This document shows positions 1 through 11,700 of a DNA stretch of 43,627 nucleotides, piece by piece. How positions within the stretch are numbered: position 1 is the stretch's first letter; the number at the start of each line of letters is the position of its first letter. A model generated the notes under the pieces. It saw nothing but the letters and a program-made list of their open reading frames with translations. It was not told where the DNA came from and ran no database searches. Origin of the DNA: Phycomyces blakesleeanus NRRL 1555(-) (taxonomy: Eukaryota; Mucoromycota; Mucoromycetes; Mucorales; Phycomycetaceae); NCBI RefSeq assembly GCF_001638985.1, contig NW_017265135.1:438466-482092 (forward strand), in the 5' to 3' direction. The position numbers and the translations under genes are program-made.

Positions 1-700
1 CAGGTAAGTAAATACACACACAGATGCTTTAACACGATCACCACACTAACTATGATTTGATGTTTTATTTCTTTCATCACAGTGTCCAGTGTCCAGTGCC
101 GTTTTGCTTTTAAGCACAAGTACTTTTTTAAACCCTATGCAGTTATCTGCTAGGTAAGCAAACACACACACGATTTGACACGATCAATACACTAACTATG
201 ATTCGATATTTCTTTTATTTTATCACAGTGTCCAGTGTCCCGTCCCGTCTTGCTTTTTAGCACAAGTACTTTTCAAGCCTTCCGCTGCTGTTTACTAGGT
301 AAGTAAACGCGTACATACACACATACTTTGACACGATCAACACGCTAACTATGATTTGATGTTTTCTTTTTTTCTATTGCAGTTTCTAGTTCTGTTTAGC
401 TGTTAACCACCATTCTTTTGATGGTGCCTTCATACCATGTATGGTCCACTGAGTGGTAAGTCAATATATACATACTTTGACTCAATTAACATACTCACTT
501 TATACTTTTATATTACTTTATTCTCTTGATAGTGTTCAAAGTATGCTTATGGAGAGGTGTACCGAGAACCAGCTCAGTATTTTACACCCTTCGCAGTTAA
601 CAGCTAGGTAAGTAAACGTACACGCGCACACACTTTGACACAATAAGTATATTAACCTTATACTCGATTTTTATTTATATCTCTACTCTTGGAGTGGTCA
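1..700 (+). repeat. Tandem array of ~150-bp exon/intron-like modules
   Basis: Donor-like sites (GTAAGT or GTAAGC) start at 4, 154, 299, 456 and 608, a spacing of 145-157 bp. Each is followed by a CA-rich stretch, a branch-like ACTAAC or similar (clearest in the first three units, with TATGA after it), a T-rich tract and an acceptor AG ending near 82, 228, 382, 532 and 694. The pieces between acceptor and next donor are 70-75 nt. The first two are clearly related (both begin TGTCCAGTGTCC and share AGCACAAGTACTTTT); later ones have diverged. The units could be exons of one transcript duplicated together with their introns. The first two pieces are each open in the frame starting TGT, but their lengths (71 and 70 nt) do not keep that frame across the junction, so a coding role is doubtful. 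The array begins at the window edge and may extend to the left. Confidence 0.65.
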
Positions 701-1980
701 CTGAGTACCTCGTATTCTATCGGTCACGATATATCAAAAGGAATATACGTAAACATTTTCATGCAAAATGTGTATATCATGGTCTTTAACAGTGAGTCTC
801 CGGGCTCTTTTCCAACTCGCTCATTGTAGACGCCTTATTTATAAGGCTTGTCTTAATATGAGATTCTGGTTTTTTTATTGAACGCACTGCACTCTTTGGC
901 GTCTAGTCATTGAGTTCGCTCAAGGTACCATGGCCTAAAATTGGTCCGTACTTTGAGCGATTCTACCTGCATTTACTGCAGTGGAAAAGAAACCAAAAGG
1001 GATTCCGTCTTGGACTTTATTGTTTGAGATGGAGAAGCTCCAATGTTTGAACCGGAGTAGTCTTTTGACTGCTCTGGATTGTGAACTAGTGAACTGCTTT
1101 TCCAGGCATACCAACAAGTCAGTAGCCTTCACTCCCTGGAAAAGGTTACTGGAGGGTGCAATCCCCTCACCTTGTCTTGAGTTCTTGTCTTTGTGTTAAG
1201 TAGCTTCCGATGAGTCGGGTTGTTTTACAAACTCCCTAATCCTGGTGAAAAGTTTCATCGAAGGCTAAATATACTTATAAAAAACCAACTGAACACAAGT
1301 ACCATAAGGGAAAGTAGCTCTTAGTGTAGAGCATACTGGACGTTAAAGACCTTCCTGAGCCACTCATATGAAGGCGAAAGCCGGATGAAATCCACGTCAG
1401 TTTTTTCTGTGTTGTGCGGCACATAACATGGAGAAGACTGAGGAACGCAGAGGTAGCTTTATGCTATTTTCTTAGGACGTTGGATATTGGCTCTCCAGAT
1501 TTTGTCCTTTGGGGCATGTCAAGATTGTCACAGAAAGGTGCAAGTATAAGGGTGTATCACCTGGATGCGTAGAGTTTTTTAAATTCGTTGAGCACCTGGA
1601 CGTGAGGTAATACAGGTAGATTCCAGCAGAATCGACAGATTACCCAGTACAATCGCCTGTATTTTACTGCTTCCTGTTGAAATGATCCCTGTGCTTTTCA
1701 AGTCCCTCATTGCTTAGACTTTGATACTTGTAACCCACGCTCTGGTAAACAGAACTGGACATGAGGGACGAACCCGAAGCAAAGTTAAGGTGCCTAAGTA
1801 AATGCTATGCTGTTCACTTGGGTGTCTCAGACACCTGTCCCGAGCAGTTTGGCATTAAAGCATTTCACCGATACTTTGCCGTCATGGTAAATTTGATGCC
1901 ATGCCGAGTAGGCAGGAATGAGGGTTGTTGAGAAGCTTGGGTGTAAACTTGAGTGGATCGGCCTTCAAGCGCAGGTCTTG
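700..1980. other. Less AT-rich stretch, no recognised gene
   Basis: This stretch is visibly richer in G+C than the flanking DNA but holds no convincing coding frame. Two short antiparallel ORFs overlap (981-1199 on plus, 72 codons; 935-1132 on minus, 65 codons), and neither resembles a family I know. Two inverted pairs stand out: GTCCCTCAT at 1702-1710 with ATGAGGGAC at 1761-1769, and the near-palindrome GGTGTCT/AGACACC at 1821-1835. It could be a decayed mobile element, a structured non-coding RNA, or the downstream part of the transcript suggested by the modules at 1-700. I cannot decide between these. Confidence 0.3.
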
Positions 1981-4134
1981 ACAAAAAAATCTTTATTTTT
2001 TTACTTTTTGGGATAAATCGGATACACTTGAAAAACAGATAAATGAATATTTTTATACAATATTCAGTATTGGAATCTGTTCGATTTTTTTTTATTTTTT
2101 CTCACAAGCAAGGTATGTATATGTATATATAGACTCGTACCAACAATGGTCATCATACTTATTAAGTTCTAATATATCAATAATACAACTTCTTTAGCAA
2201 TCTTGGTTTAGCCGATCTTCTTTCACTTGACAACTCATGTCTGAATATAAATACAAAGGTATAGTTTTTCTTTTAAAAAAAATCAATAGCTTGATGATGT
2301 TTCATTAACTTTCTTCATCTCATGTATGCAATTAAGCATTGGCACGCAATCAGGCATTGACATGCAATTAGGAATTGCCACGCAATTAGGCATTGACATG
2401 CACTTAACATTACAAACACCAACCCGAGTGTTGTTTTATTCCGTATAGGTAATAACCGCCACCTCCTTAAAAGTTTCTGAAGATTAACTTCTTTTTTTTC
2501 TTTTTCACTCTTTTGGTGGAATATTTTTATGAGATCTCTATAGAGCTAAAATATGGACTACTTGGCCGCCTTACTATTACTATAAAATTATGACATTTCT
2601 TCCACTCTTATGCAATATTAAACTTGTGACAGGGAGCATTATCTTAGTAGATATATTCGCTATTCTTATATTCATTGAGAGCTTAGATGAGTAGACGATT
2701 TCTCATTTTTATTAGCTCATCGCGTGTGTCTTTGAACTTTCATATAACCCAGACATATCCTATCTTTCTAAATCTTTCTTTGTATCAATTATGTAAACAA
2801 ATTACTCAAGTCGTGGCGGGAAGAAGAATATAATTCTTATAGCCGGTGAAGAAATCAATTAAAAGGCACAAGAATTTTAACAATCAACCCCAGCAATATT
2901 TATCTATTTCTATTTCTCTCTTTTCTTCATTATGAATTATCCAAAGAAGCATAGTTTATCCCAACAGCTTAGTAATAGCTTAGCAATATCTTGCTAATAA
3001 TCTTATCTTTCTTTATTAATTACCGAAATATCCATATAAACATCGAAATATGAAAGTAATAAAGACCATTTTTACACATCACTTTTATTTTATTTTCATT
3101 TTTTTTTTTAGAGAACAAGCTGCCAAATACCAACATTTGGGCCAAGGATTTGATCGAGGAGATCGATATATATTCTCTTTTTCTTTTAACTCGCCTGGAC
3201 CACTTTATCATATAAGCCAATACTGCCCGTATCACCTTTTCAGATGTAAATAATAATGATTCAGAAATTATGTGAAATATGCCCAGGTTGCAAAACCATG
3301 CTTTTCTCATAATACATGTATTATTATAGCATTAGCTAATAATAGGGGGTTTCACCAGTTCTGGGTGCTTGGCTGTTGAATGTAGCGGTAAGTTAAGCGC
3401 CATTAAATAATAACTAATATTGAAAGAAAGAAAAAACTATCGAGTACCATTAATGTCTCTTGGTTGGTATGTTTTCTTTCATAACGTCAAAATTCATATA
3501 TACAATACGCTTGATTAGAGTACCATAAATATATTATCCCTTCCCAAATTCTCCGCGAGTAAGTTGGACCTTTATAATTTGGTATCAAAGTAACTACCTT
3601 TATATAGATTGATTATGTCTTATTTTTGACTTTGCTTCTATATAAACTTTGCCATCAATTGTACATAAAGTACAAATTTTTGCAAATTTTGGCCAAATCA
3701 CGACATTTAGAGTATCTAACTATTTTTTTTAGATGCTCGGATACTCAGCTTTCATTTTTTAAAGATTCATTACAGCCAATCATTTTTAACATTAAGTTGC
3801 TGTTACGTTCAACAGCCAAGCATCCAGGACTAGTGAAATACCCTATTATAAGCAAATTATTTTCATACTATCAAGTTGTTTAATAAAAAAGAAAGCCAAC
3901 TTAATCAAAGTATATTTTTCTTAAAATGAAATCAATTTCATATCGTGACTCTGTTTCTTATCTGATGATTTAAGGGTGCTTTTGTCGTGGCGTTGCGGCC
4001 ATTGTATTTTTTTATTTTCCCTTACGTTTAATTTCATTTACCCGTGAGCGGCCCATTTTACATGTCCTATTTGAGGACAAAATACCACGCACGTTCAACA
4101 ATTATTTTTCAATTTACTTCGGTCTACAATTTCG
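1981..4134. other. AT-rich intergenic region upstream of the arrestin gene
   Basis: Apart from the 18-bp tandem repeat near 2326 I see no supported gene. Short ORFs at 3050-3253 and 3626-3883 look like chance frames in T-rich DNA. The last 150 bp before 4135 should contain the promoter of the arrestin-like gene; no individual element is convincing. Confidence 0.5.
2326..2408. repeat. 18-bp tandem repeat, about 4.6 copies
   Basis: Units begin at 2326, 2344, 2362, 2380 and 2398 (partial) and follow ATGCAATTAGGCATTGAC with a few changes. Units alternate between an ATG and an ACG start, which suggests duplication of a 36-bp double unit. It lies in AT-rich intergenic DNA, far from any recognised gene. 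Confidence 0.9.
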
Positions 4135-6531
4135 ATGAGGAAAAATCGTACAAAGGTCAACAAGACCATCGACATTCGCCTTAATGAAGAGAAGTTTTAC
4201 TTTCTTAATGAGGCCATAAAAGGTACACCGTCCAGATAGATTCTACAGGAATGTTGATTCTTATTGTTCTAGGTCTTGTTATTATCCATCCAAAGAGTCC
4301 GACAAAAACCAACGCAATTCGGTTACGCTTTACAGCAGAACTTGTTCTATCTATAAAAGCCAAGGAGATAATTACTTTGTTTGAAGAAGTGAAAGTTATC
4401 CCAGTGGGTAATGGCCCAGATATTAAAGCACACATCTTGGAAGCAAAACAACACACTTTTCCATTTGAGTTTATTGTACCCGAAAAACTCTCTTTACCAA
4501 GTTCTATGGAGGTAATAATATATATATATATTGTATACGATAAGGATTTCAAAAACAAAAACAAAAACAAAAAACAAACCGCCAAACAGCAACATTTACA
4601 AATCCTACAAGAGAATAATGCACTGATCTTTAGTTTTATATATATATATATTTCTTATTGTAGCTCGACAAGGGAAAATCCCGTATCCATTATACCCTTA
4701 CCGCCATTCATGATCGTCCAATGATACCAGAATCACTCTGTCCAAAAGCAGAATATTGTGTTCGTATGCTTGAGAAAATTGATACAATGGTTGAACGTTA
4801 CCAGACACCTCAAGAGAAGACGATTGAGATCAGCCTACCTTGGGCAAAGAAGGAGAAATGCACAGCAAAATTATACATGCCCAGAAGAGGATATACACAA
4901 GGTAAGACGAAAAGAACAAAGAACCCCCCAAATATTTGATCGACTGACGACCAGGTTAGGTGATACGATACCACTGAATATTACTGTGAACCATTTCGAG
5001 TCTTTAACCCGCAGTAAAGGAATCACGATTCAACTAATTCGAATGGTTGATGTAGCCACAGCAAAGTAAGCTGTACAACTCAAATCAGCACAAACATCTC
5101 ACACTCGATATAATTTTCAGGAACACTGTTTCAAAGCAGCATGTATTACGATGCATTGAATACAACTTAAACCTTACATCTGCACAAAATTTCACCCAAA
5201 ACATCTCCTCACAAGTATCAATCCCAACATCTACGCCACCATCAATACGATATAAGCAAAACACCCTCGTCGTACATTACAAAATACGTGTTCGGGTCAA
5301 TTTTAGCAAAATTAATCCACCAAAAGAACATATATCAGTGGTCGAGCTTCCTATTACTTTAGGTACCTGGCCTCGTGCGGCAATTCCCATCGATGATGAC
5401 GATGAAGAAGAAGAGGATATTTCAGAGTTTATGGATTCACTTGCAGTGAGTGAAGACGATTTTGAAGACGATAATAATGGAAAACCATATTACAGAGAAC
5501 CTAGCTTCACTTCTAGACGAACTCCAAGCGATTCGAGCGGGTTTGATACCTGCCTCCCAGTAAATGCCTCTACTGTTACTGTCACTCAACGAAGCCCATT
5601 TACTGAAGGGATCGATCGTTCTAGATCAACTGCGTCTTGCTCTTCGAATGTATCCCTCCAGTCAGGATCGTCTTGGAAATCGAACCATTCAGTAGAAGCA
5701 AATAGTTCTACTGCTACTGCTACCACATCTACCATCTTAACCCCCCGAAATATGTCTCTCACCACCAGTATCTCCAGTACTGATTTCCAAACCCAATCAA
5801 ATACACCATATGGTCGTAACTATCCGTATGTCGATACTGTCCCTAGTACATCTTTCTCGCAGGCATATCTTAACCGGTCATCTTCCACGCCTGATCTTTT
5901 AACACATCCCGCCAGTCCCGTGAGCCCTGTGACATCTAATCACTCTTACACGCGAGGCGATTCCCTCCCAGGACAAAGGCAACACACACCAATATACGAA
6001 AGTCAAGACAGCCGAACACCGTTTTTTGTAAATGTCCACAACCGCCAATCAAAATCATTCCACACACATTCTCCTGGACAAAATATCCCTTCTAAGCATT
6101 ATCATCACATGCGTATACCATCAGACGACTCACGATTCTATGGTGTTCCACAGCCAATACATCCACAATCGCAGCCACAGCAGCAGCCACAGCAACAGCA
6201 ACAACAACAGCAGCAGCAGCCACAGCTGGCACAACCACAGCATTATCCATTATCACCAAATGTACCTAGTCGTGTATTACAATTGATTCCATCCCAGCCT
6301 ACATATAGTGCTCCACCCCGGATGATCTCTCCAGTCAACACACAGCCATCCACTCCGTACATGGAAAACGACTCAAATATGGATATGATGGAAGAAAAGA
6401 ATGTTTCTGATGATAGCGATGACAGTGATGACAGCGATGATTTATTAGGTATAATCGCCAGAAAGAAAAGGCTACAGGAAAAAGAGATAAGGGAACGCCA
6501 GCGTATGGTATTTACAGTTTCAGAATCATAG
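4135..6531 (+). CDS. Arrestin-domain protein (alpha-arrestin-like trafficking adaptor)
   Basis: Five exons are inferred: 4135-4222, 4273-4511, 4664-4901, 4960-5065 and 5121-6531, giving 693 aa. Residues about 10-150 match an arrestin N-terminal sandwich (IKG-LVIIHPKSPTK, then IRLRF, then FPFEF). Residues about 185-310 match the arrestin C-terminal sandwich (GDTIPLNITV, then LVVHYKIRVRV, then LPITLGT). The remainder is Ser/Thr/Pro-rich and probably disordered, with a Gln/Pro run near residues 572-600, an acidic SDD repeat near 652-662 and a basic charged end. Alpha-arrestins of fungi recruit Nedd4-type ubiquitin ligases to plasma-membrane transporters and direct their endocytosis. No PPxY motif was found, so ligase binding is not shown. 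The start is the first in-frame ATG; the 50-nt first intron is needed because the unspliced frame stops. The gene is convergent with the CHORD gene. Confidence 0.85.
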
Positions 6532-7274
6532 CATTTTCTTTTCTGGCTTCTTCTTTTATGGATCATTAATGCCGATTGATTTGGCTTATTGGAATTTTCC
6601 ATTGTCCCATTACTTTATATTACTATATTTATATTATTATATTTCCTTGTATTTCCTTTTTACTGTAATTTATTTAAAGCCTCTGTCTACACGCAAGGTA
6701 TACATCCTTAATTTTTTTTTCTTTTAATATTACTATACTCTGTTGATTATAAAAAAAACAACCCCTTTTGTTTGGCTCATAGAATAAGAAAGCCACTCTG
6801 TGGTACTATTTGAGAAAAGAAAGAGAAAGAGAGGGATTGCGCTATTTAATAACTATATGATTAATGTGTTTGTAATCATAGAATTCGAGGAAGTCATATC
6901 CACAATTAGACAGAATGCTCACTAGTAAGCTGTTTTCCCGATTACTTTTGTATGATATTTTACACAATAATATATTGGGATTAATGTATATATTAAATCG
7001 TGAAATAAATTCCACCCAAAAAATAATAATAAAAGCTTGCAAATCCCATTAAAGCTACATATTATAAAGAGCTGGTTTAATCATGATACCCATTTGTTTT
7101 ACTATAATATTATGTGAGTTTGATCTTAAATATAATGGAGAAAGACTAACACATTTGGACCTTTTTCTTTTGAATTTTCATGATTGAGATCCTTGTTGCA
7201 TAAATAAACCCTGTATTTGTAATAAATTTACACCAATTTAAAATTAAATTAAACGCTGTATTTATTTATTCAGC
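6532..7274. other. Convergent 3' region between the arrestin and CHORD genes
   Basis: This is AT-rich DNA with T runs and several TATAA/AATAAA-like sequences, consistent with 3' ends of both neighbouring transcripts. No gene is visible. Confidence 0.6.
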
Positions 7275-8717
7275 TTATTTTCTATTCGACAGATTCAAAG
7301 GCGAATCATCGGTGTATTGCATCTGTAATTTATAAAACCAACAAACAAAAAGGTAGAAAAATAAATACACAAAAACTATAAAAGCACTATTGTTTCACAG
7401 AATAATGCCTCACACACACACAGGATTTCTCTATTCTTTTTTTTTTTTTGGTTGCAAATCTTACCTCTTTGGCTCCTACGGTACCACCACCGCCACTCAC
7501 ACCAAATGTGGTCCATGAGGTGACATCAGCTGTAGGTTCAAGAGCTGCCCACGACACACCTCCAGTCTTTTTCATGTTGAGCTCCAATTTTGTACCCAAT
7601 ACAGTGAACTTTGATTGATCAATATCAATTGTCTACAGGACATCAAATAGTTTGAATGATTAATGGATCCATTAATATCTTTTTTGTTGTTGTTGTTGCT
7701 ACTACCATAACCATCAGTGAATAGTTTAACTTACATGGAAAAGGTCCAGATGCTTCTTGTATCGCTTGTTATCCTTCATCTTGACATCGATATCAACAGA
7801 GTCTTTATTAAAGACAACCTTAGTGTCCAACTTATTCTTTGCAAAGATGCTCAGCATAACGTGAGTAGGAGTTTGATACCAGTCAGTACGGCAATCGACT
7901 AATTCCTCCCCGGACTTGTTGCTGCCAACAAACAAGTGCTTTCCTTCTTTGCAGCCCTTAAGTTTAAGGAACTCATCAAATTCAAGCACCTTGCGTGGGC
8001 AACAAGACCATCCCTTGGATCCCTCATGGAAAACTGGAGCACCAGGATGGTAGGAGCACACAGCCTCGGGTCCGTTACCACGCGAGATAGCATCACTCTT
8101 ATAGCTCACACCACATCCACGCCTCTTGCAGGTCTTTCCCTCTGGGACTGGAATGCTTTCGTCATCATCCTCTTCCTCTTCAACCTTCTTCACTTCCTCG
8201 ACTTTGTCACTGCTGGCAGCAGGAATAGCAACTGGTGCCTCCTTCTTTACCTCGGCCTTAGGGGCACCATAAACCTCGACACCTTCCTTTGTCACTTGGC
8301 TTGCGGCAGGTGCGCTCTTTTCGGGTGCCTTTTCAGCGACAACAGGCTTCTCGGTCGAATGAGAGCCAAATGTACATCCAGGGATGTTCATAAAGTCATT
8401 AAAATCCGTGACACGTTTGGCACAGCAAGACCATCCTTTAAGACCTGAGATCATTTTCATTTTCAATTTAGAAACATTACAATTCATTTCAATTTTTCTT
8501 AATTTGCTAAAAGTCTAAGAGAACCCACTCACCTTCATGGAAAACAGGTGCACCAGAATGGAACTGACAGCCTAAGTAAACACTTGTTAGCATTACGAAA
8601 AAAAAAGAAAGAAAGAAAGAAGAAAAAAAAAGTGAGAGATGTTTGACACTTACAATTGTCTTTGTTCTCCTCCTCCTTGAACTCCTTCTCACATCCTTTA
8701 CGTGTGCACTTGGGCAT
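7275..8717 (-). CDS. CHORDC1: CHORD- and CS-domain protein (Hsp90 co-chaperone, CHORDC1/RAR1 type)
   Basis: Five exons on the minus strand: 8717-8654, 8571-8533, 8444-7735, 7632-7465 and 7322-7275, giving 342 aa, close to the usual 330-350 aa. CHORD-I covers residues about 4-63 (CTRKGC, HSGAPVFHEG, LKGWSCC, GCTFGSH) and CHORD-II about 140-204 (CKRRGC, YHPGAPVFHEG, KGWSCC, GCKEGKH). The Cys/His ligands for two zinc ions per domain are present. An acidic Lys/Glu linker separates them. A p23-like CS domain follows at about 218-312, containing DWYQTPTHVMLSIFAK and WTTFGV. In animals and plants such proteins bind Hsp90 and, in plants, SGT1, to stabilise clients; this role is inferred here. The last 16-codon exon is less certain: retaining the final intron would end the protein with a different short tail. 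Confidence 0.92.
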
Positions 8718-11700
8718 GGTGTTGGTCTAACTTGGTTTTAAAGGAATAGGCCCTGCCTTGATGACTAGGAAAAAAAAGGAAGAGGGACTTGCACTGACAT
8801 CTAATGTAGAATTTGCTGGTAAATTCTGTCAGTCACATTCGTTTACACACACGCACAAATATAGAATAAGGAGAAGAAGAAATATATATATATATAAAGG
8901 TAATCTCCGTCCGTCCAGAGTACATTTAAGAGAGAGGAGCTTTTTTTTTATATATATATTTAAGCGGAAACAAACAAAGAAGTGTTTGGCTTTGATATAT
9001 TTTATCTAATCATAACTTCCTTCAAGTTTTATTTAGATAGCCCAAGACAACTGTTATGTGATTTATTAAGCTTCTCTGACTATTAGATGTTTTCTAGGCT
9101 TTTTATAATTTCGGGATTAATTAGATAAAGTTCCAAGAAATATCCAAGTATTATCAAATATATGGTATTCATATGATCAATAGTTTTAGGCGTGAATGAC
9201 TTGTTAATAAGTACACATCTTTTAACTCTATGCAAGACATTTCTTTTTCAATTTTATTCGGTACACCAAGAAAAAAAAAGACTCTTACAATCGCTTTACT
9301 TGTATAGTATTGAGATCAATTGGTGTGAACAGATTAAAATTTCAAAAAGAAAGGGCACAAAAAGGATAAATTTTTTAATCGACTTTGATTGCCTAGTATT
9401 CTTCCGTTGTTATTTGGGTTAAGAAGAGCATGTTTTTGATAAAAACTATGGGCTAGGGTGCAAGGTCCAGAAAAACTCGCGATAAAAGATTCTCATTTAA
9501 TGACAGAGACGAAATTATAAGCGCAATTTTACCTATGTACTTGCACTAATTTGGAACTATTTTTCTTAAAAAAAAAAAGGTGCGGACAGTCATAAATTAG
9601 TCTGATTGGCTAAGTTCAGGATAAACTTGTTTTACCCTTTTTTTTGCCCCCTTTTTTTTTTAACTTTTAGCCTGTCCATACCAAATTATTATAATAAATA
9701 ACTTGTGCCATACTTCAATCAAGTTAAAGGTAATATATGTTCAAGCAACTTCCCTATCTACCTCCATATCACCCGCCAAAAAATGTTTAAACATTTTCAA
9801 AATTTATCTCTTGAAGAGGTACAAAAACCCTTTAGGGTTGTAGAAAAGAAAATGACCTATGAAACTCAATCCAGCTACACTAAATCGCTATTTATTCATT
9901 GCATGATTCAACAGTGGATGAGTACAGCAAAAATAATGCTTCTAAATGACTGGGAGCCCTTACTTGCTCTGCGTATATTGTCCAATTGCAGACAATATTG
10001 CGTAAAGAAGAGAAGACATGTCTGCAGAATTGGACACGAGTTTGCCTTAATCGCTTCTTAATTTTATATCACATTTATGTAATAGCATACGATCTAGAAT
10101 GGAATAATGGTTGTCTTATTTTTCTCCTTGTATGAGTAAGATTTGATATGGTACAATTTAATCAAACGAGAGTATTGCTGTTGAATGACGTTTATTATTT
10201 TTCTTTTATTTGACATTTGTTACAAGGTACGTCAAAGTAGATATATGTTACATTACTTTTCTTCCCATTTATGATACAAAAAGGCTGTATAATGTTATTG
10301 GGCAATTCTGTTCCGTTCCATTACATATTTCCTTATTTTCTAGAATATACAAATCAGCCTAAAATCATTTTCTTATACAGCATACGCCACGCTCTTTCTA
10401 GACTATCCTAATACACCTTTTTAACCAGTTATTCTATAGGAATTTATTATTAATTAAACACTCCTTTTTATTTCCCTTTCAAGGTATAGCTTGTCATTTT
10501 TGTTTTAAAGTTTGGTTTATAGAAAATGCAAAATCATTCACGATTGATAATGAGACAGAAATTATTCTATTGGAAATTACTTTATTTCTTTTCTCTAATT
10601 AAAGAAGGTATTGTACGTATGTATAGGTGAGCAAGTGATGTTCTTGTTAGGATTAATGATGATACTCTTAGGACTCATATGTACCTTGTTAGTATCTCCA
10701 TTTTATCTAAGCAACAATTTTGTTAGAGAGAATAAATTCTATTTTGATAGATTAAAAGCTTATATTTTTTTATATTATTATTAAAGAAACTTTATCGTGT
10801 ATTAATACTTATCATTCAATGTTTCATTTTGACAACCAAAGTAATATTCAATTTATTTCAGATTTTAACCCTCAAAATATCCAAGTACTGGAGATTCATG
10901 ATTTGTACTGAAATCTCGCTTTCTAAATGCTTTCGAAATCTAAAAGTAAAAAGAAAGCTGGAAATATCTGAGCTTTTTATACCAAAATTGATTTATGTAA
11001 AACAAAGTCTAACGACAATTGAGATTGTGCTTCTGTAGTCGATAGAATCCTGTACGGAACACATAAGCACATGCTGTGACTGAGTAACAGTTGTACAATA
11101 AATGATAGTCAAGGGACATATGCTTAGCATAGATTAGGATGTGGTTGAATTTGCTTTCTAGTTTTGGTCCTTTTGGCTTTTTATATATTTCAAGCCTTTT
11201 TTTTCTTTCTTTCTTTAATTTTGTATCTAAGGAAATGATTGTTTCTTGTATATTTTTTGATGAATGAGATTCTGGGGTTAGTAGGTGAATAAAAGAATAT
11301 TCTATTCGATTTTTAAGGCAAGTTGACTTTCTATTCTTAGCCATTAGAAATCATATAAATTGACACACATGGCTAGGCGTTCAGATAAAACCCAAGTCAA
11401 GATAAAATAGAATAGTGTTATTAAAGATACGCAGAAATAGTTACTGCAATAATCTAACTTATTGTTCACACGCTCAGCATTTTGTTTTTATTTTGCTTGA
11501 TTGTTATTATTGGACTGTCATGAAAAAAGTGCATTACATGGCATCATCTGTAGGAGACTAATAAAGGAAGAGTGGTGGGGTTGGAGGAAGTAGGCTGATA
11601 AATCGGTAGGGAAAATTGTGATAATTGTGATAGCTGTGATCAGTGATGCATTTGGACATCATTGGATCCAACCGTACTCCTGTGTCTTTTTTTTAAACAC

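Noticed and set aside
2326..2408. CRISPR-like array
   Set aside because: Units are directly adjacent without spacers and the sequence is from a eukaryotic genome.
3050..3253. 67-codon ORF after a T-rich acceptor-like tract
   Set aside because: The segment after the tract looks briefly protein-like, but there is no supporting upstream exon and the frame quickly becomes low complexity.
3626..3883. 85-codon plus-strand ORF upstream of the arrestin gene
   Set aside because: Product is Leu/Ile/Lys/Phe-rich as expected of T-rich DNA, with no motif, no splice support and no family resemblance.
6032..6286. 84-codon ORF over the CAG repeat
   Set aside because: Frame-shifted shadow of the polyglutamine part of the arrestin gene.
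8718..8900. Heat-shock elements in front of the CHORD gene
   Set aside because: Expected for an Hsp90 co-chaperone, but I found no clean run of inverted GAA/TTC pentamers with the right spacing.
11009..11344. 111-codon minus-strand ORF in the 8.7-12.7 kb gap
   Set aside because: Lys/Ile/Tyr-rich composition follows local base bias; no motif or exon context.
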